Assembly (NCBI GenBank): GCA_016714365.1
Contig: JADJNH010000005.1
Location: forward strand, 1,898,501 to 1,962,500
Reading direction: 5' to 3'
DNA: 64,000 bases
Source of the DNA: Candidatus Vicinibacter affinis
Lineage (GTDB): Bacteria; Bacteroidota; Bacteroidia; Chitinophagales; Saprospiraceae
The stretch's first letter is position 1; each line of letters begins with the position of its first letter. A program made the position numbers and the translations under genes. Below are positions 35,909-44,015 of this stretch, in pieces. The notes below the pieces were generated by a model. The model worked only from the letters and a program-made list of their open reading frames with translations. It was not told where the DNA came from and made no database searches.

Positions 35909-37075
35909 ATGTCAAAAAGATACGATTCTCTTGGCGTTTCAGCCAGTAAAGATGAGATTCATCAAGCCATTGCACACCTGGATAAAGGATTATTCCCCAA
36001 CGCTTTTTGTAAGGTGCTGCCTGATTTGGTAGGAAAGGATAAGGACTTTTGCAATTTGATTCATGCAGACACAGCTGGGACCAAAACTAGTTTGGCATAC
36101 TTGTATTGGAAAGAAACAGGTGATGTCAAGGTGTGGAAAGGAATTTCTCAAGATTCTTTGGTCATGAATTTGGATGATCTGGCTTGTGTCGGTGCAGTGG
36201 ATAATATAGTTGTGTCTTCTACAATTGGCAGAAATAAACACAGAATACCGGGGGCAGTTATTCAATCCATCATTGAGGGAACTGAAGATTTTCTTGACCT
36301 GATGAATGAATTTGGAGTGAATATTTATTCAGGGGGAGGAGAGACAGCTGATGTGGGTGATATTGTTAGAACTATAGATGTCGGGATTACCGCATTTGCC
36401 AGGATTCCCAGGGCCGATATTATTCCCATCAGTATAAAACCCGGTGCAGTGATTGTTGGGCTTTCGTCGAGTGGGCAAACTTTGTATGAAACTGAATACA
36501 ACAGCGGAATAGGTTCAAATGGTCTCACGGCAGCGAGACACGATGTGTTGACAAAAAAATATTTGACGCAATTCCCTGAGTCATGTGCTCCGGAAACCCC
36601 TGATGAAGTAAAATATACCGGAAAATATAATTTACTTGATGCATATGTTTGTAATGGAGTCCAGCATGAAGTTGGCAAATTATTGTTATCCCCTACAAGA
36701 ACCTACTTGCCTTTTTTAGTTAAGCTTATTGCAGAACATAGAAAAAACTTGCAAGGAATCATTCATTGTACAGGAGGTGCACAGACGAAAGTGAAAAAAT
36801 TTATTAAGGGACTGAGGGTTATTAAGGATAATTTATTTGATCCACCTCCGGTTTTTCAAATGATTGCAGAATGTTCACTCTGCACTCCTCATGAATTATA
36901 TGAAGTTTATAACATGGGACACCGAATGGAAATTTATGTGGACGAAATTTATACTCAGGAAATAATTAGCCTTGCCGCGGAAATGAAAATTGAAGCACAA
37001 ATCATAGGAAGGGTTGAAGCAAGTGACCATGAAGAGGTTCATATTCACAAGGGAAAAGATATTTTTAAATATTGA
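35909..37075 (+). CDS. purM: AIR synthase (phosphoribosylformylglycinamidine cyclo-ligase), PurM family
   Basis: Closes the imidazole ring of AIR in purine synthesis using ATP. The 388-residue protein has the PurM-family segments HADTAGTKTSLAYLYW, MNLDDLACVGA, YSGGGETADVGD and GHRMEIYV; the order fits PurM rather than PurL. It is somewhat longer than the E. coli enzyme. The stop overlaps the next start as TGATG, implying translational coupling to the small membrane protein. Confidence 0.9.
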   Translation: MSKRYDSLGVSASKDEIHQAIAHLDKGLFPNAFCKVLPDLVGKDKDFCNLIHADTAGTKTSLAYLYWKETGDVKVWKGISQDSLVMNLDDLACVGAVDNIVVSSTIGRNKHRIPGAVIQSIIEGTEDFLDLMNEFGVNIYSGGGETADVGDIVRTIDVGITAFARIPRADIIPISIKPGAVIVGLSSSGQTLYETEYNSGIGSNGLTAARHDVLTKKYLTQFPESCAPETPDEVKYTGKYNLLDAYVCNGVQHEVGKLLLSPTRTYLPFLVKLIAEHRKNLQGIIHCTGGAQTKVKKFIKGLRVIKDNLFDPPPVFQMIAECSLCTPHELYEVYNMGHRMEIYVDEIYTQEIISLAAEMKIEAQIIGRVEASDHEEVHIHKGKDIFKY

Positions 37076-37350
37076 TGAACATGGCTGTTGGCCCGGATAA
37101 AAAAATATTGATTCGCTACATTTTAAACTCTTGTACACCCGAAGAAAGAGTTTTTGTAGAAGAATGGCGAGACTCTGATCCGGACATTCAAAAAGAACTG
37201 GATATGTTGAAATTGCTCTACATCAGTAATTCCAATCCGGTAAAGCTTTCAGGAAAATTTTCACCATTGTTAAATCGTAAATTTTTCCTTTTTGTAATCA
37301 TAAGTATTTTAATAATCATTTTAGCATATGTCATTTGTTTAAAATACTGA
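37075..37350 (+). CDS. small membrane protein resembling a FecR-type anti-sigma N-domain
   Basis: A 91-residue protein. The N-terminal ~45 residues (ILIRYILNSCTPEERVFVEEW, then RDSDPDIQKELD) resemble the N-terminal domain of FecR-type anti-sigma factors. A single helix (FFLFVIISILIIILAYVICL) then ends the protein, with no periplasmic domain. No sigma-factor gene is adjacent. Start ATG 37075 overlaps the purM stop; its own stop overlaps the next ATG in the same TGATG manner. Role unknown; the resemblance is weak. Confidence 0.55.
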   Translation: MNMAVGPDKKILIRYILNSCTPEERVFVEEWRDSDPDIQKELDMLKLLYISNSNPVKLSGKFSPLLNRKFFLFVIISILIIILAYVICLKY

Positions 37351-38342
37351 TGCTGCAATCTGAAATCTATAAAAGTCAAATCACAAATATTCATGCCTCA
37401 AGTTTTGAAACTTTAGCGCTTGATTGTTTTTATTATCAGGCAATGCATAATCAGGTTTATCACAATTTTATCACTCATTTGGGCATCGAAATTGGAAAGG
37501 TTAATAGACTTTCTGAAATCCCCTTCATGCCCATAGAGGCTTTTAAACATCATGATATTAAAACGGATGACTGGAATCCTCAGACATCCTTTTTGTCATC
37601 TGGAACAGCCGGTCAACAAAGGTCGGTTCATTTTATAAAGGATTTAGATTGGTATCAATTAAATGTAGTCAGAAATTTTGAATCGTTTTTTCCTGATTTT
37701 AGAGAATATGATTTTTTTGCATTATTACCCGGATATGCTGAAAATATGCACTCTTCCTTGATTCAAATGTTTAGGTATTTGGAATTGCATTCAATGTTTA
37801 ATGAAAAGCAACAATTACATAGGGAAGATTTTGAAGGGCTTCATCAGGAAATTCTGTTGTCCTTGTCAAAAGGACGAAAGGTTTTTTTACTTGGGGTAAG
37901 TTTTGCGCTAATGGATTTCTGTCTTCAGTTTCCCATATTTAACAACCGGTTGGTTGTAATGGAGACAGGAGGAATGAAAACTTCAGGAAGAACTTATTTA
38001 AAGGAAGAGATTCTTCAATTTTTGAGAAAAGGTTTTGGCGCCTCTGAAATAGTTTCCGAATACGGCATGACGGAATTATTGTCACAGGCCTATGCAATGG
38101 ATGGAGTTAACTATACATGCGCAGAAACCATGAAAGTTTTGGTGAGTGACATGACGGATCCTTTTTGTTTTTTAACGCCTGGTCACCGTGGAAGAATCAA
38201 CATCATAGATCTTGCAAATATTGACACATGCAGTTTTATTCAAACCGGAGATGCCGGAATATTAATGCCGGATGGTAAATTTCAGGTGTTGGGTCGAATT
38301 ACCGGAGAGGATTTGAGAGGATGCAACCTGATGTATGAATGA
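37350..38342 (+). CDS. LuxE/PaaK-like acyl-protein synthetase family protein
   Basis: A 330-residue adenylate-forming-like protein. The motif FLSSGTAGQQRSVHF (Ser/Thr/Gly-rich nucleotide loop) and VMETGGMKTSGR and VSEYGMTELLSQAY are those of the LuxE/PaaK-like family, which activates or transfers fatty acyl groups. No luxCD-type partners are nearby; its acyl substrate is unknown. Start ATG 37350 is chosen over an in-frame TTG at 37335 because it overlaps the preceding stop as TGATG. Confidence 0.85.
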   Translation: MLQSEIYKSQITNIHASSFETLALDCFYYQAMHNQVYHNFITHLGIEIGKVNRLSEIPFMPIEAFKHHDIKTDDWNPQTSFLSSGTAGQQRSVHFIKDLDWYQLNVVRNFESFFPDFREYDFFALLPGYAENMHSSLIQMFRYLELHSMFNEKQQLHREDFEGLHQEILLSLSKGRKVFLLGVSFALMDFCLQFPIFNNRLVVMETGGMKTSGRTYLKEEILQFLRKGFGASEIVSEYGMTELLSQAYAMDGVNYTCAETMKVLVSDMTDPFCFLTPGHRGRINIIDLANIDTCSFIQTGDAGILMPDGKFQVLGRITGEDLRGCNLMYE

Positions 38343-38424
38343 TTGCCTCTAAACATTTTGGTTAATGACAAATATTTAATTACTTTTTTTTCATTTAAAA
38401 ATAAAGCGGCAAAGAGAGGAATGT

Positions 38425-39405
38425 TTACATACCCAGTATGTTGGCCATTTTAATCATTGAAATATCAGGAGTTTTATTTTTAGAAATGGCATCGACAAAA
38501 GGGGTGAATACAACTTTGTCATTAATGATTCCAGCCATAACATTGTGTTTTCCTTTTATCAAAGCTTCAACTGCTTCATATCCTAAACGACTGGCCAAAA
38601 TTCTGTCTTGCGCAGTGGGGGATCCACCTCTTTGCAAATGACCGATGATGGTGACCTTTACATCGTATTCCGGCACTAATTCTTTCAATTTGCTGCTGAT
38701 TTCAAATGCGTTTCCAATCTTATTGCCTTCAGCAGAAATAACCAGTCCGAAAAGTTTTTTACGTCTCAATGCTTTTTTTAAATCATCTATCAAAGTCTCA
38801 ATGGTGCTTTCTACTTCAGGAATAATAAATGCACTGGCACCGGAACCAATGGCTGTATGCAAGGCAATATAACCTGAATTTCTCCCCATTACTTCGATCA
38901 GGAAAATCCTGTTGTGCGAATCAGCGGTATCTCTGATTTTATCCACTGCCTGAATGGCAGTATTTACCGCCGTGTCAAAACCAATGGTATAATCAGTTCC
39001 ATATAAGTCATTGTCTATCGTTCCCGGTAATCCTATAGTGGGCATTTTGAATTCACTATTGAAAACCATGCTCCCTGTAAATGTCCCGTTCCCTCCAATG
39101 GCAACCAGTGCATCAATATCGTTGGCAACTAAATTTTCATAGGCGATCTTTCTTCCTTCCGGAGTTAAGAATCTGGAACTTCTGGCAGTTTTTAAGATGG
39201 TTCCACCGCGCTGCAGAATATTGCGCACATCGTCTGCTTCAAGTCGATTGATTTCTCCATCAATCATGCCGTCATAACCTCTCTGAATTCCGTAAACGTG
39301 TAAATCATAAATACTGGCCGTTCTCATAACTGCTCTGATGGCAGCATTCATTCCCGGAGCATCTCCACCTGAGGTAAAAACGCCAATTCTCTTAATTTCT
39401 GTCAT
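38425..39405 (-). CDS. pfkA: ATP-dependent 6-phosphofructokinase
   Basis: Phosphorylates fructose-6-phosphate, the committed step of glycolysis. The 326-residue protein has the ATP loop GGDAPGMNAAIR (13-24), the catalytic TIDND, IGFDTAVNT, MGRNSGY and HLQRGGSPTAQDR. The length is that of the short bacterial enzyme. Its start overlaps the 3' end of the upstream sugar-kinase-like gene by 14 bp. Confidence 0.96.
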   Translation of the reverse strand: MTEIKRIGVFTSGGDAPGMNAAIRAVMRTASIYDLHVYGIQRGYDGMIDGEINRLEADDVRNILQRGGTILKTARSSRFLTPEGRKIAYENLVANDIDALVAIGGNGTFTGSMVFNSEFKMPTIGLPGTIDNDLYGTDYTIGFDTAVNTAIQAVDKIRDTADSHNRIFLIEVMGRNSGYIALHTAIGSGASAFIIPEVESTIETLIDDLKKALRRKKLFGLVISAEGNKIGNAFEISSKLKELVPEYDVKVTIIGHLQRGGSPTAQDRILASRLGYEAVEALIKGKHNVMAGIINDKVVFTPFVDAISKNKTPDISMIKMANILGM

Positions 39406-40240
39406 ATTTTATATGGTATTCTGCCAATTTTAATAGCGGTTTTTGATTGAAAAATACATTATGGAAACCTTTTTGTGCAAAATAAGTTTCAAGTTGATGC
39501 TGAAGTGCAAAAGCTACTGACCCGGTAAAATAAATGGGAAGCTCAGCTTGAGTTTTATATTGTTTCACCCTGAAATTGTAAAAGGATTCAATGCCTTCCT
39601 CAATAATTTTTTGTACAGCTGGAACTTCAACATGATTTATTATAAATGGAAAAAATGATGCCAGTTCTGCCGAAACCCTGTTGCTTGAATACAATTGTCC
39701 CAAGTAATGATCAGAAATCTGAGGAAAGGACTGTTCAAAAATTTGGCAAACTTCGGGATTAAAGTCCTTGTAGAAGTAGGCTCGTAAAAGCAGACGTCCA
39801 AAGTGATTTCCGCTTCCCTCATCACCCAATAAATATCCCAGCGACGGCTTTTCATGAATGATTTGGTGTCCATCTGACAAACATGAATGACTTCCCGTTC
39901 CCATAATGCAGACGATTCCCTCTTTTCCTGCACAATTTGCTCGGGCAGCGGCCAATAAATCTGAATGTACCTGAACTATACTTGAAGGGAATAAATCTTT
40001 TAACAATGTTTCAATGATTTGGGCTGCAAGATCTTTGCAGCCGGCTCCATAAAACATAATAGATTCAGGATGAATGGATTGGAGTTTATTTTTAGCAATT
40101 TCCAATTGGCTGAGCAAGCTAGATTTACTTTGAGTCATGGGGTTTAATCCGGGCAATTCAAAATGTACAGAAGCCACGTTCTCTTCTAAAACTAACCAAT
40201 CGGATTTTGACGAACCTGAATCTACCAGAATCTTAATCAT
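39392..40240 (-). CDS. BadF/BadG-type ATPase, N-acetylglucosamine kinase-like
   Basis: A 282-residue protein of the ASKHA fold. ILVDSGSSKSDW forms the phosphate-1 loop, IMGTGSHSCLSDG the second, and GYLLGDEGSGNHFGR is typical of the BcrAD/BadF and N-acetylglucosamine kinase families. Sugar phosphorylation is the likely role. It overlaps pfkA, so the two are probably translationally coupled in carbohydrate metabolism. Confidence 0.85.
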   Translation of the reverse strand: MIKILVDSGSSKSDWLVLEENVASVHFELPGLNPMTQSKSSLLSQLEIAKNKLQSIHPESIMFYGAGCKDLAAQIIETLLKDLFPSSIVQVHSDLLAAARANCAGKEGIVCIMGTGSHSCLSDGHQIIHEKPSLGYLLGDEGSGNHFGRLLLRAYFYKDFNPEVCQIFEQSFPQISDHYLGQLYSSNRVSAELASFFPFIINHVEVPAVQKIIEEGIESFYNFRVKQYKTQAELPIYFTGSVAFALQHQLETYFAQKGFHNVFFNQKPLLKLAEYHIKYDRN

Positions 40241-40304
40241 GGTTACAAAGAAAAAAAATATTTGTGGTTTATCTTATAAAACATGAAAATGCTGGGTCTT
40301 GGCT

Positions 40305-40312
40305 TAATTTTG
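40305..40312 (+). promoter_or_regulatory. putative -7 element for the hydroxyacyl-CoA dehydrogenase gene
   Basis: TAATTTTG matches TAnnTTTG and lies 14 nt before ATG 40327. This contradicts the longer frame that begins with GTG at 40264. Confidence 0.45.
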
Positions 40313-40326
40313 CGCGAAATAAGGAA

Positions 40327-41226
40327 ATGAAAAACGTAACAGTGATTGGCGCAGGAACCATGGGGAATGGAATTGCCCATGTCTTTGCTTTGGGTGGGTT
40401 TCGTGTCGTGTTGTGTGATATTTCACCGGTCGCTTTGGAAAAAGCCCTGGCGACCATCGAACGGAACATGAACCGGATGATTGAGAAGCAAAAAATTACT
40501 CAGGAAGCAAAAGAAGCGGCTCTTGCAAATCTGACCACCAATACTTTAATAGCAGAGGCTGTAAGAGAGGCTGATCTCGTGGTGGAAGCTGCAACAGAAA
40601 ATATCGAATTGAAGCTGAACATATTTAGAAAAATCGATCAGCACAGTCCTTCTCATGCATTGCTGGCCACCAATACTTCTTCCATTTCCATTACAAAAAT
40701 TGCCGGGGTCACCAGCAGGCCATCGCAAGTCATTGGAATGCATTTTATGAATCCGGTGCCAATGATGAAGTTGGTGGAAGTAATCAGAGGGTTTTCAACT
40801 TCAGATGAAGTATGCCATACGATAATGGAATTGTCTAGAAAATTGGATAAAACTCCGGTAGAGGTAAATGATTATCCAGGATTTGTTTCCAATAGAATCT
40901 TGATGACCATGATCAATGAAGCCATCTTCACACTTTATGAAGGGGTAGGAAGTGTTGCTGAAATTGATGGAATCATGAAGTGGGGTATGGCTCATCCGAT
41001 GGGTCCGCTCCAACTGGCAGATTTTATTGGTTTGGATGTTTGTCTTTCCATCCTAAAAGTGATTCATGAAGGATTTGGCAATCCAAAATATTCTCCTTGC
41101 CCTTTGTTGGTTAACATGGTCAATGCAGGTCAGTTGGGTGTAAAAACCGGAGCTGGATTCTATCTTCACAAAGGTCATGGACAGGAACTTGAAGTCAATC
41201 CAAAATTCGCGCACCAGGCATCATGA
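40327..41226 (+). CDS. 3-hydroxyacyl-CoA (3-hydroxybutyryl-CoA) dehydrogenase
   Basis: Oxidises 3-hydroxyacyl-CoA with NAD in fatty-acid or butyrate metabolism. The 299-residue protein starts with the NAD loop VIGAGTMGNGIAHVFA, and has ATNTSSISIT, the catalytic His in GMHFMNPVPMMKLVEVI, and the C-terminal NRILMTMINEAIFTLYEG. ATG 40327 is preferred: it has AAGGAA upstream, a -7 box 14 nt before it, and starts the family N-terminus directly. The DUF983 gene overlaps its stop by 4 bp. Confidence 0.94.
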   Translation: MKNVTVIGAGTMGNGIAHVFALGGFRVVLCDISPVALEKALATIERNMNRMIEKQKITQEAKEAALANLTTNTLIAEAVREADLVVEAATENIELKLNIFRKIDQHSPSHALLATNTSSISITKIAGVTSRPSQVIGMHFMNPVPMMKLVEVIRGFSTSDEVCHTIMELSRKLDKTPVEVNDYPGFVSNRILMTMINEAIFTLYEGVGSVAEIDGIMKWGMAHPMGPLQLADFIGLDVCLSILKVIHEGFGNPKYSPCPLLVNMVNAGQLGVKTGAGFYLHKGHGQELEVNPKFAHQAS

Positions 41227-41576
41227 CAAAATTATCTGCAATATTGAAATTAAAATGCCCCGCCTGCTGGCAAGGAAATCTATTTGTGAAAGAGGGTAAT
41301 CCACTTTCATTTAATTTTGACATGCATCAGCGATGCCCACATTGTAATGAAAATTTGGTCAGGGAACCCGGATTTTATTTTGGTGCGATGTTCATTTCAT
41401 ACATACTTTCCGGATTTTTCAGCTTGTTTGTAGTCGGGACCCTGATATTATTTTTTAAGGTTAACTGGGAGATTGCTATTGGTGTGCTCGCTGTAGTCCT
41501 TATAGCGCTTTATGCCTATTTGTATAAAATTTCCAGATCTATTTGGATACATTTCTTTGTTTCAAAGAAACAGTAA
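41223..41576 (+). CDS. DUF983 membrane protein with zinc-ribbon-like Cys pairs
   Basis: A 117-residue protein of the DUF983 family: CPACWQGNLF and CPHCNENL form two CxxC pairs, probably zinc-binding, followed by GFYFGAMFISY and two hydrophobic helices. Function unknown. Start ATGA overlaps the dehydrogenase stop, so translation is probably coupled. Confidence 0.88.
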   Translation: MTKLSAILKLKCPACWQGNLFVKEGNPLSFNFDMHQRCPHCNENLVREPGFYFGAMFISYILSGFFSLFVVGTLILFFKVNWEIAIGVLAVVLIALYAYLYKISRSIWIHFFVSKKQ

Positions 41577-41766
41577 TATCATCTGTTGATTGTGCTTGAA
41601 TTTTTTGGAAGGAGTTCATTTTTTATGAGATGAAATTAAACTTCTTGTCTAACTGCAAAAGATCAGAGATGTCCTCAGCTGATACCATTTATTAAGAAAA
41701 ATTGCTTGGTTATTGGCAAAATCTAAAATCAATACATCATCAAAAAAGAAGTGGCATCGATTCCAA

Positions 41767-43662
41767 TTATTTTGCAACCAAAACGCGGATAATTTTAACT
41801 GACTCATTTTGCTCCAGCCGAAGGAAATATAAACCCGGTTGCGAAGGGCTGGTTATGGTATTTTGATTGATAACCGTGTTCTGATCTAAAAGCTTTCCGG
41901 ACAAGTCTATCCAGGTATATCTGATATTCCCTGACCCGGTCTTCAAATTCAGAAATCCGATTTCGGTATCTGGACTGATGATGTAAGAGCTACTTTCCTC
42001 TTCATTTGAAGATCTGGCTTTCTTTTGGCCCGGTTCAGCAAAAAATGACCCAACATTAACCTTTACTTCATCCGCATAACTGCAATTTTGAAATTGGGTA
42101 ATCCATTCCACATAATAGATTCCTCTTTTATTCACAGTTATCCTCGTTTTGGGATCGTTTATTTGATCAAAGTCAAGCATTCCCGGTCCGGATTTAAATC
42201 TCCAGGAACCAGGAGTTGTGGTCGAAGCATTGAGATTGAGGAATAAGTTTTTAGTTTGAATATCTTTACCACCGTCAGGTATATATAGTGACTCATCAAT
42301 AGAATCCACACCAAATTCATACCGTATCTTTTTAACTTCAGGCCCAAAATAGACGTCCACGTCCATAAAGAAACTATAAGTGGATTTTTCCCTTACTTCA
42401 AGTAATTTATCTGATTTAATGATGGGTGCATTAGGGTGTAAAAGATCCTTTAAGTAATAGGTGTAGACCAGGTAGGCTTCTTCACTCTGACAGGAGTTGT
42501 TTTCAATTTTTGGCTGGTAATACAATTTATTGTCATTCTTGCAGACTGGTTCCAATATGCCTTTGAATGATGGTAGAAATTGATGGACTTCAAGGTATTG
42601 TTTGCATGCACCAGGAATCAAATACTCATACTCATAGGCTTTATTGCAATCTTTTATCAATATTCCCTTTGGATTCACATAATAATTGTTTGGTGTAGTC
42701 CCAATGTGGTAAATCTTTTTTGGCTCCGGTTTATCCAGGACAATAAATCTAACAACACTGTCATATTTGCACCCCCATGGTGCAGTAAATGAAGCTCTGT
42801 AAACACCGTTTGTCGTTATGCTGACGCCATGCCAATTATATGGTTTAGGATAAGTCTGTTCATAGCACAAAAAGCGATCAGCACCTGCTTGATCTTCTGG
42901 AGTAAACACATGAACTATTGAACACTCTTTATCTGGTGTTCCATATCGGATTCCTCCTGCGCTTAATCTATATACCGAAACACAAATTTCAAAATTGCCT
43001 GATTGTAAAAATTTATGTTTCATTTTATGCTGATCTCCACCCACAATCACACCATCAATAGTCCATTCGAATTTTTCACCTGATCCTGGTGCAACAAAAA
43101 AATCTTTCTCGACACCAACACAAGCTTCTAAATTATGATCATTATCATAATTTATGAATTCGTAAATTTCTAAATTGCAAGGTCCAATCGGACCAGTTGC
43201 ACTCAATTGAACATTGCAAACATCGCTGTTGCATCCATTAATAAATAAATTATATACCCTACATTTTTCTAATCCCAATCCAAAACTATAGGTTCCACTA
43301 CTGTAGCATTGGGTAGGACAAATCAAGGGATTTGAAAAATCACAATCCTGATAAATTCCAAATTGAACTCCAGAACTATTTACATTGCAATTGGAAAAAG
43401 TCAATACGAAATTAACTGTTCCACCTTGCGCCGCGAATGAATACCATCCGGTATTCAAAGGAACACCACTTCCTGGGCACAAAGGACTAGGGCCATTTGG
43501 ATTTGAATATGTGGTTGGACCAAGGGTGCCGAGCAAAGATGCTAAGCTTGGATATATTGGACCGCCAAGACAATCATCTGCTGGTGGGTATGACTGTGTT
43601 TGGCCGATTTGGATGGTCAAATGACAAAAGATGAACAGCAAATAAAAGTCTAGTTTCTTCAT
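41767..43662 (-). CDS. array paralogue A: T9SS-secreted PPC-/PKD-like protein
   Basis: A 631-residue protein. Signal peptide to about residue 24 (ends QTQ); a Cys-rich N-domain (about 25-157: NTGWYSFAAQGG, FSNCNVNSSGVQFGIY) like the PPC-type domains of Bacteroidota surface proteins; a PKD-like stretch near 200-255 (FEWTIDGV ... FEICVSVY); an Ig-like module with YNWHGVSIT and GCKYDSVVRF; a long beta-rich middle; and a C-terminal T9SS sorting domain (YIISPDTEIGF ... PGLYFLRLEQNE). ATG 43662 matches the other copies; a TTG 21 nt upstream is less likely. Its 3' third is almost identical to B. Ligand or role unknown. Confidence 0.9.
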   Translation of the reverse strand: MKKLDFYLLFIFCHLTIQIGQTQSYPPADDCLGGPIYPSLASLLGTLGPTTYSNPNGPSPLCPGSGVPLNTGWYSFAAQGGTVNFVLTFSNCNVNSSGVQFGIYQDCDFSNPLICPTQCYSSGTYSFGLGLEKCRVYNLFINGCNSDVCNVQLSATGPIGPCNLEIYEFINYDNDHNLEACVGVEKDFFVAPGSGEKFEWTIDGVIVGGDQHKMKHKFLQSGNFEICVSVYRLSAGGIRYGTPDKECSIVHVFTPEDQAGADRFLCYEQTYPKPYNWHGVSITTNGVYRASFTAPWGCKYDSVVRFIVLDKPEPKKIYHIGTTPNNYYVNPKGILIKDCNKAYEYEYLIPGACKQYLEVHQFLPSFKGILEPVCKNDNKLYYQPKIENNSCQSEEAYLVYTYYLKDLLHPNAPIIKSDKLLEVREKSTYSFFMDVDVYFGPEVKKIRYEFGVDSIDESLYIPDGGKDIQTKNLFLNLNASTTTPGSWRFKSGPGMLDFDQINDPKTRITVNKRGIYYVEWITQFQNCSYADEVKVNVGSFFAEPGQKKARSSNEEESSSYIISPDTEIGFLNLKTGSGNIRYTWIDLSGKLLDQNTVINQNTITSPSQPGLYFLRLEQNESVKIIRVLVAK

Positions 43663-44015
43663 AAGAATTACAATTTGCTTCAATAAGAGCCCTCTTGAAC
43701 ACGAAACGCTGGTTCAAGATAGGTAGTAATTATTTCTGGACCTAAGGAAATCAACTCAATCTTGGAATAAAAAAACATCTGACATCCAAAATAGCCCGAT
43801 TATAAATTTAGAATTTCTTGAATAAATAATTGCAAAGGCTTACAGATATGGTTGATTATTTATTTGCTAACCCTTGAAAATGCTTGGGTAATTAAAAAGT
43901 AATCTAACCTTTAAAATTATCTAGATTCTAATTTGGCTGCAAAGATTACCATATTCATAAAGTCTAATAATTTATAAAAATGAAGAAGTCGCCAATTATC
44001 ATTTTAATCGATCCA
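43663..44015 (-). repeat. spacer A-B, near-identical copy of spacer B-C
   Basis: 353 bp between genes A and B. By eye it differs from the spacer at 45915-46267 by only a handful of substitutions and no length change. It includes the conserved 39-nt element near gene A's start and the short 3' flank of gene B. No ORF. Confidence 0.9.
43682..43720 (-). promoter_or_regulatory. conserved 39-nt upstream element, copy A
   Basis: Ends 19 nt before the ATG of gene A. In transcription sense it holds CCAGCGTTTC, TGTT and GGCTCTTATT, invariant in all four copies. Here an inverted repeat TTGAAC/GTTCAA surrounds the first block. It does not match the TAnnTTTG promoter form, so it may be an operator, an alternative promoter or an RNA leader. 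Confidence 0.65.

Noticed and set aside
40264..40326. GTG start for the hydroxyacyl-CoA dehydrogenase
   Set aside because: A TAATTTTG -7 box lies inside this stretch and the NAD-binding N-terminus starts at ATG 40327.
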